From an uncultured Bacteroidia bacterium (GTDB lineage: Bacteria; Bacteroidota; Bacteroidia; Bacteroidales; ML635J-15): a stretch of DNA of 64,000 bases. The position numbers were made by a program, and so were the translations under genes. This document shows, piece by piece, positions 37,101 to 47,500 of the stretch (position 1 is its first letter; every line of letters starts with the position of its first letter). The stretch covers positions 1,159,346-1,223,345 of the forward strand of contig CADCCZ010000001.1 of NCBI GenBank assembly GCA_902800045.1, read 5' to 3'. Below the pieces are notes generated by a model that had not been told where the DNA came from, made no database searches, and was given only the letters and a program-made list of their open reading frames with translations.

Positions 37101-37682
37101 TGGATCGGAGCTATCTTGATGCTTATACCACCACTTATTTGTCTTGGAGGTGTAATAAACTGATTTTGAACAACCTCCACTAGTTGAGCAGCCTTCTGTT
37201 CTTATCGCGATAAGCAAAGACTTTCCGTTCTCATGACAGAAATTGGTATTCAAATTGAACGTATTCCACCCCGTAGAAGGATTACCATACGAATTATTTG
37301 TATATACAAGAGTTGCGCCAGATGTATATGTTGCAAAAGTATTACTAGCCTCCAAGGTATAGGTGCTAGCAACATCTTTCATGTATATCTGTATCTTGGT
37401 ATTGTTTGATCCCGACGTTATCGACGCAACATTATATGCAATCTTTGTGATATACCCAACTGATGTTATGTCGGCTGCATCATACAAATATACATCATAC
37501 TGATACCCATAAAAGCCCGGCAGAGGATAATATCCAGAACTAGTTCCAGTACCTATTGTCACTGTTGTCTGAGCCACAAGAGCGGTAGGCATAAAAGACA
37601 TGGCAAAGAGCAACGCCAAAGCCGCCATGCACTTTCGCATTGGCATAACCTTATTTTTCAACATATCGTAAACTTTTCTCAT
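25158..37682 (-). CDS. Giant T9SS-secreted surface protein (4174 aa): Ig-like and SprB repeats, CHU_C sorting domain
   Basis: The protein starts with a signal peptide (about 1-38, ending ALVAQ). In order I see: two related jelly-roll-like domains with BIG_2-type regions (about 40-680); further unassigned sequence; a P-domain-like region (about 1080-1490, with NGTWTISVCDSW); six repeats of about 90 residues (about 1537-2160) with ATGxxVTGLPAGV and SGTPT motifs; mixed Ig-like modules; fifteen repeats of about 74 residues (about 2517-3630) with paired cysteines in VLTC and NGCT that could form disulfides; six SprB repeats (about 3630-4080); and a gliding-motility-associated C-terminal domain (VFTPNGDGIND to the end), the type B T9SS sorting signal. 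It should be an adhesin or matrix protein exported to the cell surface. The first ATG follows an AAAAGGAA stretch. The 178-residue gene lies 11 bases upstream, in the same operon. Confidence 0.92.
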   Translation of the reverse strand: MRKVYDMLKNKVMPMRKCMAALALLFAMSFMPTALVAQTTVTIGTGTSSGYYPLPGFYGYQYDVYLYDAADITSVGYITKIAYNVASITSGSNNTKIQIYMKDVASTYTLEASNTFATYTSGATLVYTNNSYGNPSTGWNTFNLNTNFCHENGKSLLIAIRTEGCSTSGGCSKSVYYTSKTNKWWYKHQDSSDPGTAVTGTVSSSLPNIILTFNGSCGCTDPSGTFALSSSSGSLLVGSTLNLSSMLTNTLTPSAGTISYSSSNTAAATVSSSGVITARAEGTATITVTFTPSNSNYCPRIITYTLNVTDGCARIGDGSTSSSSGIYGGIYTYFNYYAYTQQLYLASEILAAGGTAGELQSIALNYAGTTSSALTFEVYLGMTNQTSVPTTWISNSNLTLVYSGTIDFSQGWNTINISSAGWVWDGTSNIVVAIRRTSTTQGAVTYPNFYYNSTTGMVVYATNSSTPMALDGNNVSTSTGSTTAQRPDLKFCIENCTDRTLTFANQTVNLTSCANSSQIPTISPVSGGTITYTSSNPNVATVSSAGVVTPISSGTTVITAMVSMYNDYCPASGSYTVNVDVTGTPHTLTYNVTANCTGTASAAPASVTGTSAIVTSSKPTCSGLYFVGWNTSVDGSGASYAAGSVVDMACSNVTLYAQYSTTPPTITGASDCENAMAFCASNESESVYNLAIGATSTDNIGGIGSFLTHNPTWWFLRISEPGPVNMTIHSSCGDVDFGCWGPFDNVTCDRQNDLTNGTDYSYYSGDTQASYYGTSYNGTTPTSSTASGAINGTFALAVPCGNLVDYGGSTSHDEYLQIPNAQVGEIYVVVIANFAGCTGNITFEQSNINDAGAGRSDCTIVNDCAITSITTNISDCNADQTFSISGNISFTDAPSDGTLTVTDGTITETYYPPFTSPMSYNLNGLVGDGQEHTITAAFNTSSVNCSRTTYIDAPLCEINCPDATVTLNGYSEVVGDIYYYNVCLNSGVNMSATQTGYTSPSWTWSVNPHHGVAPTILSGQSVSYTPSAEQGYDVSLTVAEGQCRTVAHARIRVSAGPQTETASVDAGTICVGTSGTVTIGGVGSEIVVTDTTYDIQSTLGQAGETFIPDGPNCTDQCYTSSVTFYDYEDGAIVQNVDAIEYLRINMEHSFIGDVQIKLTCPSGRSSIILPDFYSTDTAAHNVYNSQAIDPYTYQWPSMAVDTVWRVGSSATTYYYGYYMFGRSYPYNQNTAYTFTVNGTSYNGYLVSFTTAEEAWDFIDNYLLLYYTARTYSVVYYAAGGYYAISYTSNSNTYYVYMSRNTSTDPDDAYAFPTQQAAQHFLTNVYGGSGVVSYTLESSRYNRIYFGEPDIYDVVDGTNLTGTQICDENDEHNLAGVGYDYAWTNNQSYNTVGYVYNLANLSANTTVYNNGTQNTNTLYHVIPSDLNAGTHIYQPFQSFSNLIGCPLNGTWTISVCDSWAKDNGYIFNWELALDPALLPNDWDYTVGFESATVDCGSMVSVSGHDVVITPQSGSAMPANCNITLLDRYGCSTVVPLTFTVTEPTITLNAGSNNDQEVCEDMAIDDIVYTIGGSAVSATVTGLPSGVALVVEGTTATITGMPSEPGTYNYTITTNSGTGSNCTEHSLTGRLIVNVGNIVPEFAQAGPYCEGTTVNDLPTTSNNGITGRWTPAITNSTNRYTFTPDAGQCATITTMDITVNPLPTLEYTSGSETLCANIAPTENIVFTFGGGANGADVTGLPAGMEFNIVGSTIVISGTPTVSGSFPYVVTTTGAVDPCVNEVVTRTITVNESPTLVLTSGSNSQTVCSGSAITPLVYTYGAGATGANATMPAGLTQQLNTTAHTLTISGMPTASGTITVVTTGVNDPCEDKTLTATITVNELPTLQLVSASADVDLCRDVPWSDNIQYSFGGSATGVTVTGLPAGVTHSVAGSTVTISGNPTDEAGTYSYTITTVGAVSPCENISLTGNIRVSENATLVLASAVGTDEQSICLPGDFEDIVYTFGGGATGVDLAALNATLPNGVVASVNTITQTVLISGTPTETGTFEYSVTTTGSVDPCKSETVSGTIIINRMPELIVSGNDNQSFCLGNAMTDLVFTYGGGATGAVTAGTLPAGVTTSNGTNTLTLSGTPTAFGNYSFSVVTTGAAGTCTNVELPVSINVFNNPTVGITPSETQICNGSTATLTSNPASFESYAWTCVTSSNATYTITSGMPASTTGTSIVVNPTVTPGNTDIAYSLSVTDANGCTASVEQAITVSDIPEAEVTVSPNTRCEMPYNGSITVGNFSGALAGGTYVVKVNGESLTSTGANVVFNGLNPGNYVVRVSSGSTSDDCYSEYTVTIGDEPTHPTVAISGQLSICDNTSTTLVAHADDGYGTFTYSWSDNTTGETLVTPNLTETTVYYVLATDENDCTAYTEATVSIGDTPDVSVTAVTPICSGKNTVLQAMVSNAGSDYTLQWSATPSANSGLLTTTGDRITVTPTEAGSYSYTVQLTTRSCSSGSDYIVDADPFVVVVNPLPEPNIVNNTGTDVLTCDVTTISLTATNGTSYVWSNGINDANNTINSVGNYVVTVTDANTCSATTSIAITNDIATPQVAITEPASRVLTCANNESIVLEATTSTLGATLDWTTLTVTTPGMYTVQATGLNGCTNTASIEITRDVSTPNVGINNPATTVLTCATPEITLTAYGSGTLSWTTQTVDQEGTYEVVATAANGCVSTANIYIGIDKADPNINIVSSGDILSCRVQAVSLTASGARTYRWNDANSSAGASLSVTMAGTYTVTGTAANGCTAEASYTINPDYDAPNAWIEAPTTVLNCNDLAITLTARATPAGSTFSWTTRRVSTPGTYSVVATAPNGCVDTAYIDIAQDVTLPDVNITAPDTILTCTTDRITLTASGTGTLDWTTMDVTIPGRYELIAVGDNGCSNSTQITIGQNIATPNVSLLNNTGTDVLNCNVRSISVSVEDDSDADVYVWSAGGENTTGTGNAFTSPGTYSVVATAPNGCTSVASIQIGQDIVPPTVDITNNSGTTVLTCDMNQISVTAVGSATVESYLWSQGTTQTTADNTLVTTGTYVVTATASNGCTATANIDITESVNRPDITFTNLSGTTVLTCDVTSIEVTATGTGASYQWSGGATPGGAHNTFNTIGTYYVTATGTNGCTNTRPFSITENIVPPTVSITNESGYNEINCNYTLVNVTATGSGVSYSWSNGIDTPENTFITPGTYTVTSTAANGCTSTANVVITEDHNPPTPSVLSTNGLYIIDCAHPSLILNAAGGASYLWNPGGQTTSQVTVSSPGIYTVQATGTNGCTATVSVEIGINTEAPAVAINNITGEEQLNCNVQTIHVIAQGGYLYAWNNSIWGGGPEQNITQPGVYAVTVTARNGCTNSAAITITEDTEPPTLQANSTTGFYELNCDVPQIIVEATGNGISYAWSGGTNPTGSTNAFTSAGIYTVTSTGFNGCTSSVSVQQITTNYTQPTVSIVNQLGSPVQIVTLNCTNPEATLSVQGTGISYTWNDNETSSLRTFDHQGLYSVVARGSNGCTAAASVEIREDFTPPAAQIVNSTNATELTCLISSISLTANGGTGATYAWSNGTNNRTVVVTTPDTYTVTVTGTNGCTNTNSVNITQAPVFEASITNVGTINCNGGSTSATVTATGGNPGYYYTWSDGQTFATANNLVAGSYTVTVRDNGGCSAVLSCNIMQPQPLVVGLNPHDLYCGVSLGSVDAAVTGGTPNYTYMWSTGSTGTSLSNLNVGTYNLTVTDSKSCIATASTTIRMLGMLSVNASVVQPISCNGANDGIMNVTCENGASPYMYSWSTGHSISMVNNMFAGSYQVTVTDAWGCSGQSSVTLVAPSAMVVDLTPISPKCYNTRDGHVTVLATGGVSPYSYAWNNGAISQNLDNVAAGTYSLTITDAAGCSTSRNVSIDAPEAVNMEIAATDVKCYGERNGKIEIAANGGTEPYRYSVERVLELSTSSMFTNIGAGYYNARVTDANGCEAVKSVVIRQPEEIKIDVVSENPFCKNSRTGMINISAIGGITPYQYYWDNYMSDTAIMQNIPEGQYIVGVVDANGCKSLTEKVTLVDVDVDCLRIPNVFTPNGDGINDEWIIANLGMFPEAQIYVFNRWGQLMFKTTGDGEPWDGSYRGHYVPAGTYIYVIDLFNDDEPYKGTVTIVY

Positions 37683-37693
37683 AGCCGTTCCTT

Positions 37694-38230
37694 TTAATAT
37701 TTTGAGTTATAGTTTTCGTTTCCATTCGTCTTCTGTACTGCTGGACGTTCCACCCTACGGACATCCGGCAAGTCTACAGGCGAACCACTAGGTGCTTCTT
37801 CAATAATCGAATATTTAGCAGGAGCATCTGTGTGCGACACAGCAGATGAAGAAGACGATTTCTCTTGTCCTTCATAAACTTCATTCGCTGTGAAGTTGCC
37901 TATTTCGAACTTATATTCAACAAGAACATCGTTTACCATATCAACAATAATCGAAGGCTCGATATTCTGCAATGCTTCATACATAAACGTTACTCCATCT
38001 GCATAAATAGCAACTCGCTTTACATCAGGATGCTCAAGAATTTTTTTCGTCATAAAATCTCGCACTTCTACCGAATTTGGAAAACCATCCATTTCAAAAT
38101 AGGTAATGCGAGTTCCATCTTCGTAGAACTTGGTGACACCGCTGTCCGCAAGCTTAACTTGCGAGTATGCCTGTGCACACACGAGCATTAGCACAATGCT
38201 AAAAATCAGATTAAATAAATATCTTTTCAT
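37694..38230 (-). CDS. Small secreted protein of unknown function, operon partner of the giant protein
   Basis: The 178-residue product has a signal peptide (MKRYLFNLIFSIVLMLVCAQAYSQ, 1-24), a compact alpha/beta part (about 30-115, with MDGFPNSVEVRDFMTKKILEHPDVKR), and a polar, serine- and proline-rich tail (about 120-178). No family is recognised. It is first in a two-gene operon with the 4174-residue T9SS protein, only 11 bases apart, so it may help in folding, export or anchoring of that protein; this is inferred from position alone. Confidence 0.75.
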   Translation of the reverse strand: MKRYLFNLIFSIVLMLVCAQAYSQVKLADSGVTKFYEDGTRITYFEMDGFPNSVEVRDFMTKKILEHPDVKRVAIYADGVTFMYEALQNIEPSIIVDMVNDVLVEYKFEIGNFTANEVYEGQEKSSSSSAVSHTDAPAKYSIIEEAPSGSPVDLPDVRRVERPAVQKTNGNENYNSKY

Positions 38231-38325
38231 ACTCTACTACATTTATTTTCAACAATTAAACTAACAATCTTCTACTTCTACAACACTCCGAGGCATACTA
38301 AAAAATTTACCCCAAAATGACGTAT

Positions 38326-38333
38326 CAAATTTA
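38326..38333 (-). promoter_or_regulatory. Candidate promoter for the first giant-protein operon
   Basis: Minus strand TAAATTTG fits TAnnTTTG, with TTTG (complement of 38352-38355) 18 bases further upstream. Leader of about 90 bases. The rest of the 283-bp spacer is AT-rich and otherwise empty. Confidence 0.45.
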
Positions 38334-38462
38334 CACAAAATTTAATAAATGCAAAAAAAAATTTAAAAATTTTTAAATCTTTTTTTAAGCACTCCGCTCA
38401 ACACCAACAGAAGCCTCAAACATAGCCTATCACACCTATATAAAGTTACGCATATAATATAA

Positions 38463-38494
38463 AAAAAACGGCATTCTTACGAACGCCGTTTTAT
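38463..38494 (-). terminator. Terminator of the second giant gene
   Basis: AAAACGGC (38465-38472) and GCCGTTTT (38485-38492) pair, continued by TTC/GAA around TTAC. On the minus strand it is followed by a T run. It sits 20 bases after the stop at 38514. Confidence 0.85.
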
Positions 38495-38513
38495 TCATGG
38501 CTTATAATAATTT

Positions 38514-41500
38514 CTATTCCACTACAAACTTCTCGACAATGACCTTGTCGCCCGAAATAAACCTTGCGAAATAAACGCCTGGCTTCAGGTTGTAGCTGAA
38601 TTCCATAGTATTACCATCTTCAACATAAACTTCGCGAACATCAACTACGGCGCCTCCTGCATCGATGAGCTGATACAAAGCCGTTCCATTTATTCCTGCA
38701 AAGTCGACACTGAATTGTCCATTGTTCGGATTAGGATACAGCGATACGCTCATTGCATCCTCATCGTCGATGTCAACATTGATATGTACGAATGTTACCT
38801 CGATGACATGATTTTCGTTGACATTGTTGAAGGTGTACATGTTGTTGCTGAACATTACATTCATACCGTCGACGTGTACATTATCGACCTGATAACCTAC
38901 ATCGGGAACAAAGCGGAACATCTTCGACTCGCCCGGCTGTACCTCGACAACTCCCGACGGAGTTATACGTCCGTGTTCGCCGACAACAGTAGTTATGAAG
39001 TAAGCCAGTGTCCTGAACGATACGTAGATGTAATGGTCGCCAGTAACATTCTCGAATGTATATGAGTTTCCGTCGGTAGCTACCGTAGAGCCATCGACCA
39101 CTACCCTCTCGATCATATATCCGTCGTCGGGAGTGAAGGTGAACTCGATACTTGAACCATGCAGCACGTATTGTATGCCTTCGGGCGATATGCTACCAAA
39201 CTCGCTCGACATTGCCGTAATAGACCATTGCGGCAGAGGCTCAAAGTTGACTATCACCTCGATGTCGTCAAGGACATTCTCGACAACATATTCGTTGCTA
39301 TGGGTTGCAATTGTATCGCCATCGACGATTACTTCGGATACCCAGTAGCCTTCGTCGGGAGTAAATTGCAATTCGACATTGCTTCCCTCGTCAACTTCAA
39401 TTTCACCTGCGGGGCTTACAGCACCATTTTCGCCAGCGGTTGCGGAGACAATGTGCTTGTAAATTTCGAATGTAGCCGCGATGGTGTGGTTAGCAGCAAC
39501 GCTCTCGAATGTATAAGCATCGGAAACATCCACTGGGTTTCCATCGACGAGCAACGAAGCAATGTAGTAGTGTTCGTCGGGAACAATCTCGAATGTCTGG
39601 TCTTCGCCTTCGACAACACGTACATTACCGCTCGGCGATATGCTGCCGTGCTCGCCAGCCGACGCCGAAATAGTGTACCTTGTAATATTCATAGGTGTGA
39701 ACACTGCCACAATATTATGGTTGGCAGTTACACTCTCGAAGGTATATGAGTTGCCTTCAACTTCGACCACATGATTGTCGATGAATACGTTAGAAAGTTC
39801 GTACTCGTTGTTTGGCGTCATCACGAAGGTCTGGCTCTGTCCATATTCGACTGTTACTGAACCGCTCGGCGATATTGTTCCGCCATGAGCGTAAGCAAAT
39901 ATATTATAGGTATATATTGCGAAATCGACATGAACCTCGTGGTCGGCAGTTACATTGTCGAGGACATATACGCCATTGACAAGACCTGCCATAGCATCGT
40001 TGCCATCGACGGTAAACGAAGCCACATAGTAGCCCTCGTCGGGAACAACCTCGAACGAGACAGAACCGCCGTTTACAACCTGCGATTCGCCTTCGGGTGT
40101 TATGCTTCCGTGTTCGCCACTAGTTGCCGTAACAGTAAAGTAAACATTCTCGACGAAGTTTACATTTACAGCATGGTTGGACGAAATATTCTCGAAAGTA
40201 TATTGACCATCGACGAGTTCTGCAACAGCGTCAACTCCATCAACTGTAAAATCGCCAATCATGTATCCTTCGTCGGGAAGCACGATAAGCGTGAGGCTTG
40301 TACCCTCCTCTACCGATATGCTTCCATTAGGTGTCACGATACCATTTTCGGATGCTTCTACGGTTACAGTGTAGTAAATTATTGGAGTGAATGTTGCGTA
40401 AACATTATGGTCGGCAGTTATGCTGTCGAGCGAATACATGAAGCTTCCCTGCTCGAGTGCCACAGCGACGCCATCGATTGAGAGCGAAACAAACCTGTAG
40501 CCCTCGTCGGGAACGATGATGAAGCGCAGCGAATCGCCAGCATTAACTATGAATTCGCCTTCTGGCTCCATGTGTCCGCCGTTGCTCGACGAAACTTCTA
40601 CAACATAGCGCTCGGTAAATGTAGCCACAACATTATGTTCGTCGGTAATATCGGCAAGAGTGTAAACACCATCGACAACCTCATCGGTAACATCCTCACC
40701 GTCGAGCGATAAGGAGACGAATTCATTGTTTTCGTTAGCAACCATTGTATATTCGATGCTTCCGCCAGGTGCAACCTCGACAATTCCTGCAGGAGTTATA
40801 GTACCCATACCAACTGCAGAAGACTCGATAACGTAGTCAGATACTGAAATGTCGAAATTGTCGATGTAGAGTCGGTACATATATGGAGCAGACTGGCAAC
40901 GTATAGCAACTCTCACATCCTGACCTGCGAAATCTGTCAGATCGACAGGTCCGTAAGTCTGAGCGGCTTCGTTTCTAACAACCATCGAATCGAGCATAAT
41001 AGTATCGGCATCGGCAATGACGTAAACCGAGAAAGTTTCGGGATACGAGAAGTTACCGACATGGTAGTCGAACTTGAGTTTTGCATTATGAACGATTGAG
41101 ATTTCTGGAGAAACAATGTAATCGTCGGCTTCTCTAAGTCGCGAGTAAGTGTAAACCATTTCGCCACTAGTAAGTGCCCATGTCTTATTGTCGTTGTTAG
41201 CGTCGACAATCGACCAGCATTCAGGCATTGTAGATGCCGAGAAGTCTTCGCTGAACGGCAATTGCTTTACTTCGCAACCTGTTGCGAATGTTACTTCTGT
41301 CCATCGCGTTGCTCCGCAATCCGAACGAACATACACATAATAATTGGTATTGTACTGCAAGCCATTAATTACAGTTACAGATCCTACATTGCCACTGAAT
41401 ACATCAGCAGTATCGGTTTCGGAAGTGATTTGTACCGACGAAACCATCAAATCGTATGATGTTTCGTTGTTGACCTGTGCAATTGTAATAGTAACCGAAT

Positions 41501-44500
41501 CGGCAACGACAAGCAAATCGATGTCGTTGGCTGTCGGGTTCTGGCAAGCATTTTCGTCAATACTAACAGTAACTGTCCATGTCTTTGTTGTCACGCCATC
41601 CTCGGCAGTCACCACATACTCGACAGGACCTGAGAAATCGCGCAAATCGCCAGACTCAACATTTACAGTAGCATTTTCAGATATTGTAAATGTAGGAGCA
41701 AAGAACATTCCGTACTCTGGTTCATTTGCAACATATACCGATATTGTAGCATTTACTGAATCTATAACTGGTTCTTCGGTCTGTTCTTCGATTGCGAATG
41801 TAAGTATTTCGGCTTCATTCGACTTAGCTCTCAACGAGAAATTGTCAATCGAGCATTCACGATAGCCGTTAAGTGCGAAATCGAAACGTCCAGCGCCATT
41901 GGTTTGCGGAACATCAACAACAATTTGTGCCATTCCGTTGGCTTCTGCATTCTGTATAGCCACAGACCTGAGCGTATCGACTTCGGTTTCATTCTTTATG
42001 AACAATACGAACAATGAGTCGGGACGCAAAACATTGAGAGTCGACTGCAATACATCGAATTCCATCAAATATCTTCGGTCGCCAGACATATTGAAACGCG
42101 GTGAAATCAAGTGGGCATTGTTCTGGATATTTGCCGAAGCAATATGAGCCATGCCATTGCTTACCGACCAAACATTGTTATCATCGCTTACAGAAGTCCA
42201 ACATTCTGGAGTTTCGCCATCGTTGACATCGAAATTCTCCGAATAAGGAACATCCAAAATTGCGCATCCAGTTGTCACCTCTATCGAGGATTCGTACAAA
42301 TCGCTTTCCATTCCAGCGGCACAAACAGATTGTATCTGTGCGCTTATATGGTAGGTAGTATTTGGAAGCAATCCGGTGATTGTAATTGTAGGTTCATCTA
42401 CAGTTTCCTCAACCTCATCGCCGCCATCAATCGAATAGCTGATTGTCCAGGTTCCTGTAATAGCGTTAATATCCGACCATGCGAGCACCACATTGTCGTC
42501 GTCAGACGACTGCAGCACAAGGCTGCTAGGCGGCAAGCAGTCGACAGCCTTTTCAACCAGCAGATTATCAGCATAAACGCCGCCGGCATTATTTGACTTT
42601 CCGACAAGTATCACATAGTTGACTCCTACCCTATCCCTTATGTTGAACGAATAGTTGTACCAGCCGGCGCTCTGTTCGGCAGCGACACCTGATGCTTCGG
42701 TCTGGAAGTTCTTCGAGACATAACCGAGCATCTGCGGATTTCCGCTTTCCAAGTTTGGCGACGAGCTAACCCATACTTCGACGCCTTCGGCCGACGAAGC
42801 CACCGACGACGATGAACGATATACATCGAGGCTTACATTGTAACCATTGAGGCTTTCGGCAAACATAAGTCCTGTTGTCACAAGGTTGTGAGCCGAACCA
42901 GCCTTGGTATCGGCGAGCATTGCCTTTGGTGTGGTATTGTTGCCTGTAGATGATGACGAATGCATCCAAGCACCATTAACATAGTTCAGACCTGCGCCCG
43001 AACCTACGGCAGTTCTTTCCTGAGTCCAGCACAACGGCGGGAACACGTCGCCATTGAAGTTTTCGGCAAACGGGAATTCCCTTACAATTGTACACATGGT
43101 TGCGAAGACAAAGTCGGTATAGTCGGAATACATACCATCGTCGCATACCGAACGCACACGCACATTGTAGTTGGTTGCATACTGAAGACCTGTCAAGGTT
43201 ACCGACTGTTCGTCAACTATAAGAGTTGCATACTCGGTTTCCGATTCCTGCTTGTACAGCACCTCCCACTGCGTCATGTTGAATCCATTCCACGACAATG
43301 TTGCTTCGATGTCGGAAACTTCGACAACCGCTATATCTTCGGGAGCCTGACAAGCAGAGATGGTAGAAGCCGAAACCATAGTCCATTCGCTTGTGCCCAT
43401 CGAGTTGCAGTCGGCACGTACGTAAATGTCGTACTGTGTCGATTCGGTCAAGCCAGTGATTGAGTAGTATGGATTGCTTGTGAGAACCTCGGTTCCTGCG
43501 GTTTCGACATCGAAGCCGGAGAGTCCGTATTTAACAATCCAGCTGTCGCCAATATTGTCAGTCAACCATGTAACATCGAGTTCGGTCTGCAACCTCGATA
43601 CTTCAATATCGGCAACAGGGTAGCAGAACGGAATTCTGGTTATCTGCAATTCGTAGTCGATGTTTTCGGTTCGTGAATCTATGATCACATATACAGAACC
43701 GGCTGGCAAATCGAGTGTAACAGACTCGGTTTGATTTATGTTTGTCTTCGAATCGACCACATCGGCATAATGAGTTCCGCACGAATTCATAACGAACAAA
43801 CCATAATTGGTTGCTGCAGAAGAAACTGCCACGTTAACCATCATTCTGTACGGCAGGTCGAGCCTATATACGACATCGTTGCCCGACATTGTGACTGTAC
43901 TTGCAGGCCTATCCTCGAAATATGTATTGAACATATTGTACATGCCGCTGGTCGATTCAGTATGAATGTATGGCAAATCGGTTCCAGCATCGACAATGTA
44001 CGGATTTGTACAATCGGTGCCAAGTGGCGAATCGTCGTAAGACATGTTCACTGTCCACTGCTTGATTGTTCCGTCTTCGGCGGTTACAGTAAACGAAACA
44101 GGCTCGGCAAAGTCGTAAACCGTTCCGTACGTATGGTTTATAGTTGCCATATTTGATATTTCGATTGCAGGCATTACCGATGTAATATCGTACATGCGGC
44201 TAATAGTTGCCTCGACTGTTGCTGTTTCGGAATAGATATCGACACTTAACAAGCCCGGAGCGGTAAACGAAAGTATTTCGGCATCCGAAATAATTGCCAT
44301 GCGGCTTACAATTACCGTCCATTCTTGAGCCAATCCCGACTCGGAAGTTACTGTATAAGTGAAGTTGCTGTTGAAATTCTGTGCTGTTCCAATTTCGGGC
44401 GTAATGGTTGCCGCAGCCGAAATTTCGATTGTCGGGATCACATTATCCAAGTTAAATGTGTAAGGAACATCGCAGGTTATGGTATGAGTTTCGTTGTCAA

Positions 44501-47500
44501 TTACAACATTTTCGGCTCCGACGAAATCAAATGCAACGATATCGTTTTCGTCCGACAGAGGTACAATCGAAATATTGTCGACAGTAGCCGAAGGATCGGT
44601 ACCCGCTGAATAGTCATTCTTCCAGAAGAAAACCAGATAATAATCGTCGGCAGACGGCAACTCAACAACTTCTGAGAAATTAGTCCAATTATACGTGCCG
44701 TTAAGAACTCCGCTAACAGGAATCCAACCGGAAGGCGGGGTCGTAGTAGAACTTTCCATACCATTATCACCAGAAAATTCGGGATTTATAGACGATGGCA
44801 CAGCAAAAACTCTTAAATTATCATAATTTCCTTCGCCTTCACACATCCAATCAAACGATACCGCGGCAAAAGTTCTCTTTGCAACATTAAACTTAATGTA
44901 TGCATAAGAATAAGAAGTTGATTGAGTGTTATATGTATTACTTCCCGAGCCATCGGTTATATAAAGGCATGTTGAATCGTACAATTCACCGACATCCCAG
45001 TAGTTGATACCGTCGGCGAAATTCCAGTTTACAATCGGGCGGTTATCGAAATTCTGATGGTAAGGCAAAGCAACCAAGTCGGATTCGGGAGTCTGGAAAT
45101 CGTAAACTGTCCACTCGCTGGTTTCGTTACCCTGGCAAGCCGACGAAACGTATGCATGATACGACTGACCTGGAGTAAGACCGGTTTCTTCGTAGAATAA
45201 TTCAGAAAGGTTGGTATATGCGGCCTCGTTCAACTGCTCGTCGGTCATTTCCGACTGCGAAATGTAAACGTTGAAGTTATTGTATTCGTAAGGTTGTGTC
45301 CATTCGAAGATTACAGAAGATGCTGTTAGATACAACGGCCTAATAGTAGGCGGCTGGCAAGGCGGCAAAGTTGTAAAGCTTGGACCTGCAACCCACAGGC
45401 TCTGGTCGCTTTCGGAGCAGTACGACCTTATATATATATAATAGGTAGCATTTTCGTCAAGTCCAGTTGCCGTATATGTATTATTCGACACTAGCACTGG
45501 AGTTCCGTTGGCTGTCGCATTGGCAAGATTATTCGACCTCGACACTATAACCTGCCACTGATCGGCCGAACCTGTTGTTGTCCACGAAATGTCGGCAGAA
45601 GTACGTGTTATATTATCCACTGACAAATCTTCGGAGAATACGCAGTCGGACACGTAGGTAACGCTGATATTATCGACTGCTGCCGAAGGCAAAGGACCAA
45701 AATTTGCGTTATTTCCCCAGAAATAAACAAGGTAGTAATCGCCAGCATCGCTAAGCATGACATCCTTTGTGCTTCTAAGCCAACCCGAAGCAGCAGCAGA
45801 GTTGAAGAACGCACACTGCACAGGATAAGGAGTTCCCAATTCTATCCATCCGCTAGGAGCATTTACAGCGTTGGCAATAGATGTTACTCCATTGAGGGTT
45901 CCGGCAGTAAGATTTGGATTTAGATCTACAGGAATCAGGAATGTACGCATGTTGGCGGCCACCCCGTAACCTTCGCCGGTCCAGTCGTACGACACATTTA
46001 TGATGCTCGGATGGTCGATATTCAAGCGGCAATATGCATACGAAACAGAATAATTAGTATTGAATTGATATGTAGCACCTTCATCTGGCGATACATACAT
46101 CGACATTGAGCTTTCGTTTGCCACAGCAGATCCGAGATACCAGCCGTTGTTTTGATTGGAAACTGTCCAGTTTTGAACAATACCATCCTCGAAATTCTCG
46201 TAATATGGCAAAGGCATAGCTTCGAGTTCGGGTGTTGTAAATACAAAGTCATACCATTCGCTAGTTTCATTGTCGCCGCAATCGACAGCAATATATTGGT
46301 GATAGGTATGTCCTGGAGTCAGATCGCCAATCGTCAATGTTCTTGTCCTCTGTGTTTGCGGTGAAGCTGCTGCAAGTTCAGCGGGAGTCATTTCCGATTC
46401 GGAAAATACGAGGAGATAATCAGTAATATCGTATGGGTGTTTCCAGTTTATTTCGGCAGCAGTTGGCGTAACTCTTGCATTCACATCGTAAACAGGTTCG
46501 CAAGGCGGAAGAGTTTTACGCCATACAGGGCCAGTCCATGCGCTATAGTTTGATTCGGAGCAAACAGCACGCACATACACTTTATACATTGTGTTCGGTT
46601 CAAGCCCCTCAACTAGCGCCGAAGTTGTATTTACCACTATTGGAGTTTCGGTAGCCTCATCCAGACTATTTGCTGTTGTTACAAGCACCTCCCACTGTGT
46701 AGCATCGCTATCCTGAGTCCATCTTGCACCAAGCGAAGTCTTTCCAGTTTCGGTAATTGTAAGATGTTCGGGATAAATACAAGTCGAAACCACTTCGATG
46801 CTGAGGTTATCGACAGCGGCAGGAGGATTTATATAATAAGTTGGATCGTTTTTCCAAAAGTACACGAAGTAATATTCACCAGATTCTGACAAAATTACAT
46901 CTTTTGTGCTATGCTGCCACGACGAAGCTCCATACATGACACCGCTTTGAGCAACATCAATCCATCCACTAGGAGTTGGATTATTAGATGCGGACATATC
47001 ATTTTGAGTTCCAGCCTCTAATTCTGGATCGACAGATGCAGGAATTAAAAAAGAGCGAAGCGCAGAATAGCCATTTCTTCCCATTTTACCATTCCAATCA
47101 AACGAGACATTTACAATACAAGGCTGATCAACTTGCAAACGGCAATATGCATAAGAAAAAGACGTTTGTCCTACTACTGACCATGCTATACCAGAATTTG
47201 ATACATATAAGGATTTTTCACCATCCTTGGCTGTTGCTTTACCCATATACCATCCATTAAGGCCATTGTTCAAATGCCAATTTTCAAGCAAAACAGTTTC
47301 AAAATTCTGATAGTACGGCAATGTCATAACTTCATCTATAGGTGTCGTTAATGTAAAATGTAACCAATCGCTCAATTCTTCATCGGCACATAAAGTCCTT
47401 ATATAAAAATGATATGTTTGTCCAGCAACGAGGTTCGATACACTATATTTATAAGTACTCAGTGATACATATTCCGTAGAAGTCAAAGCATCTAACTCTA

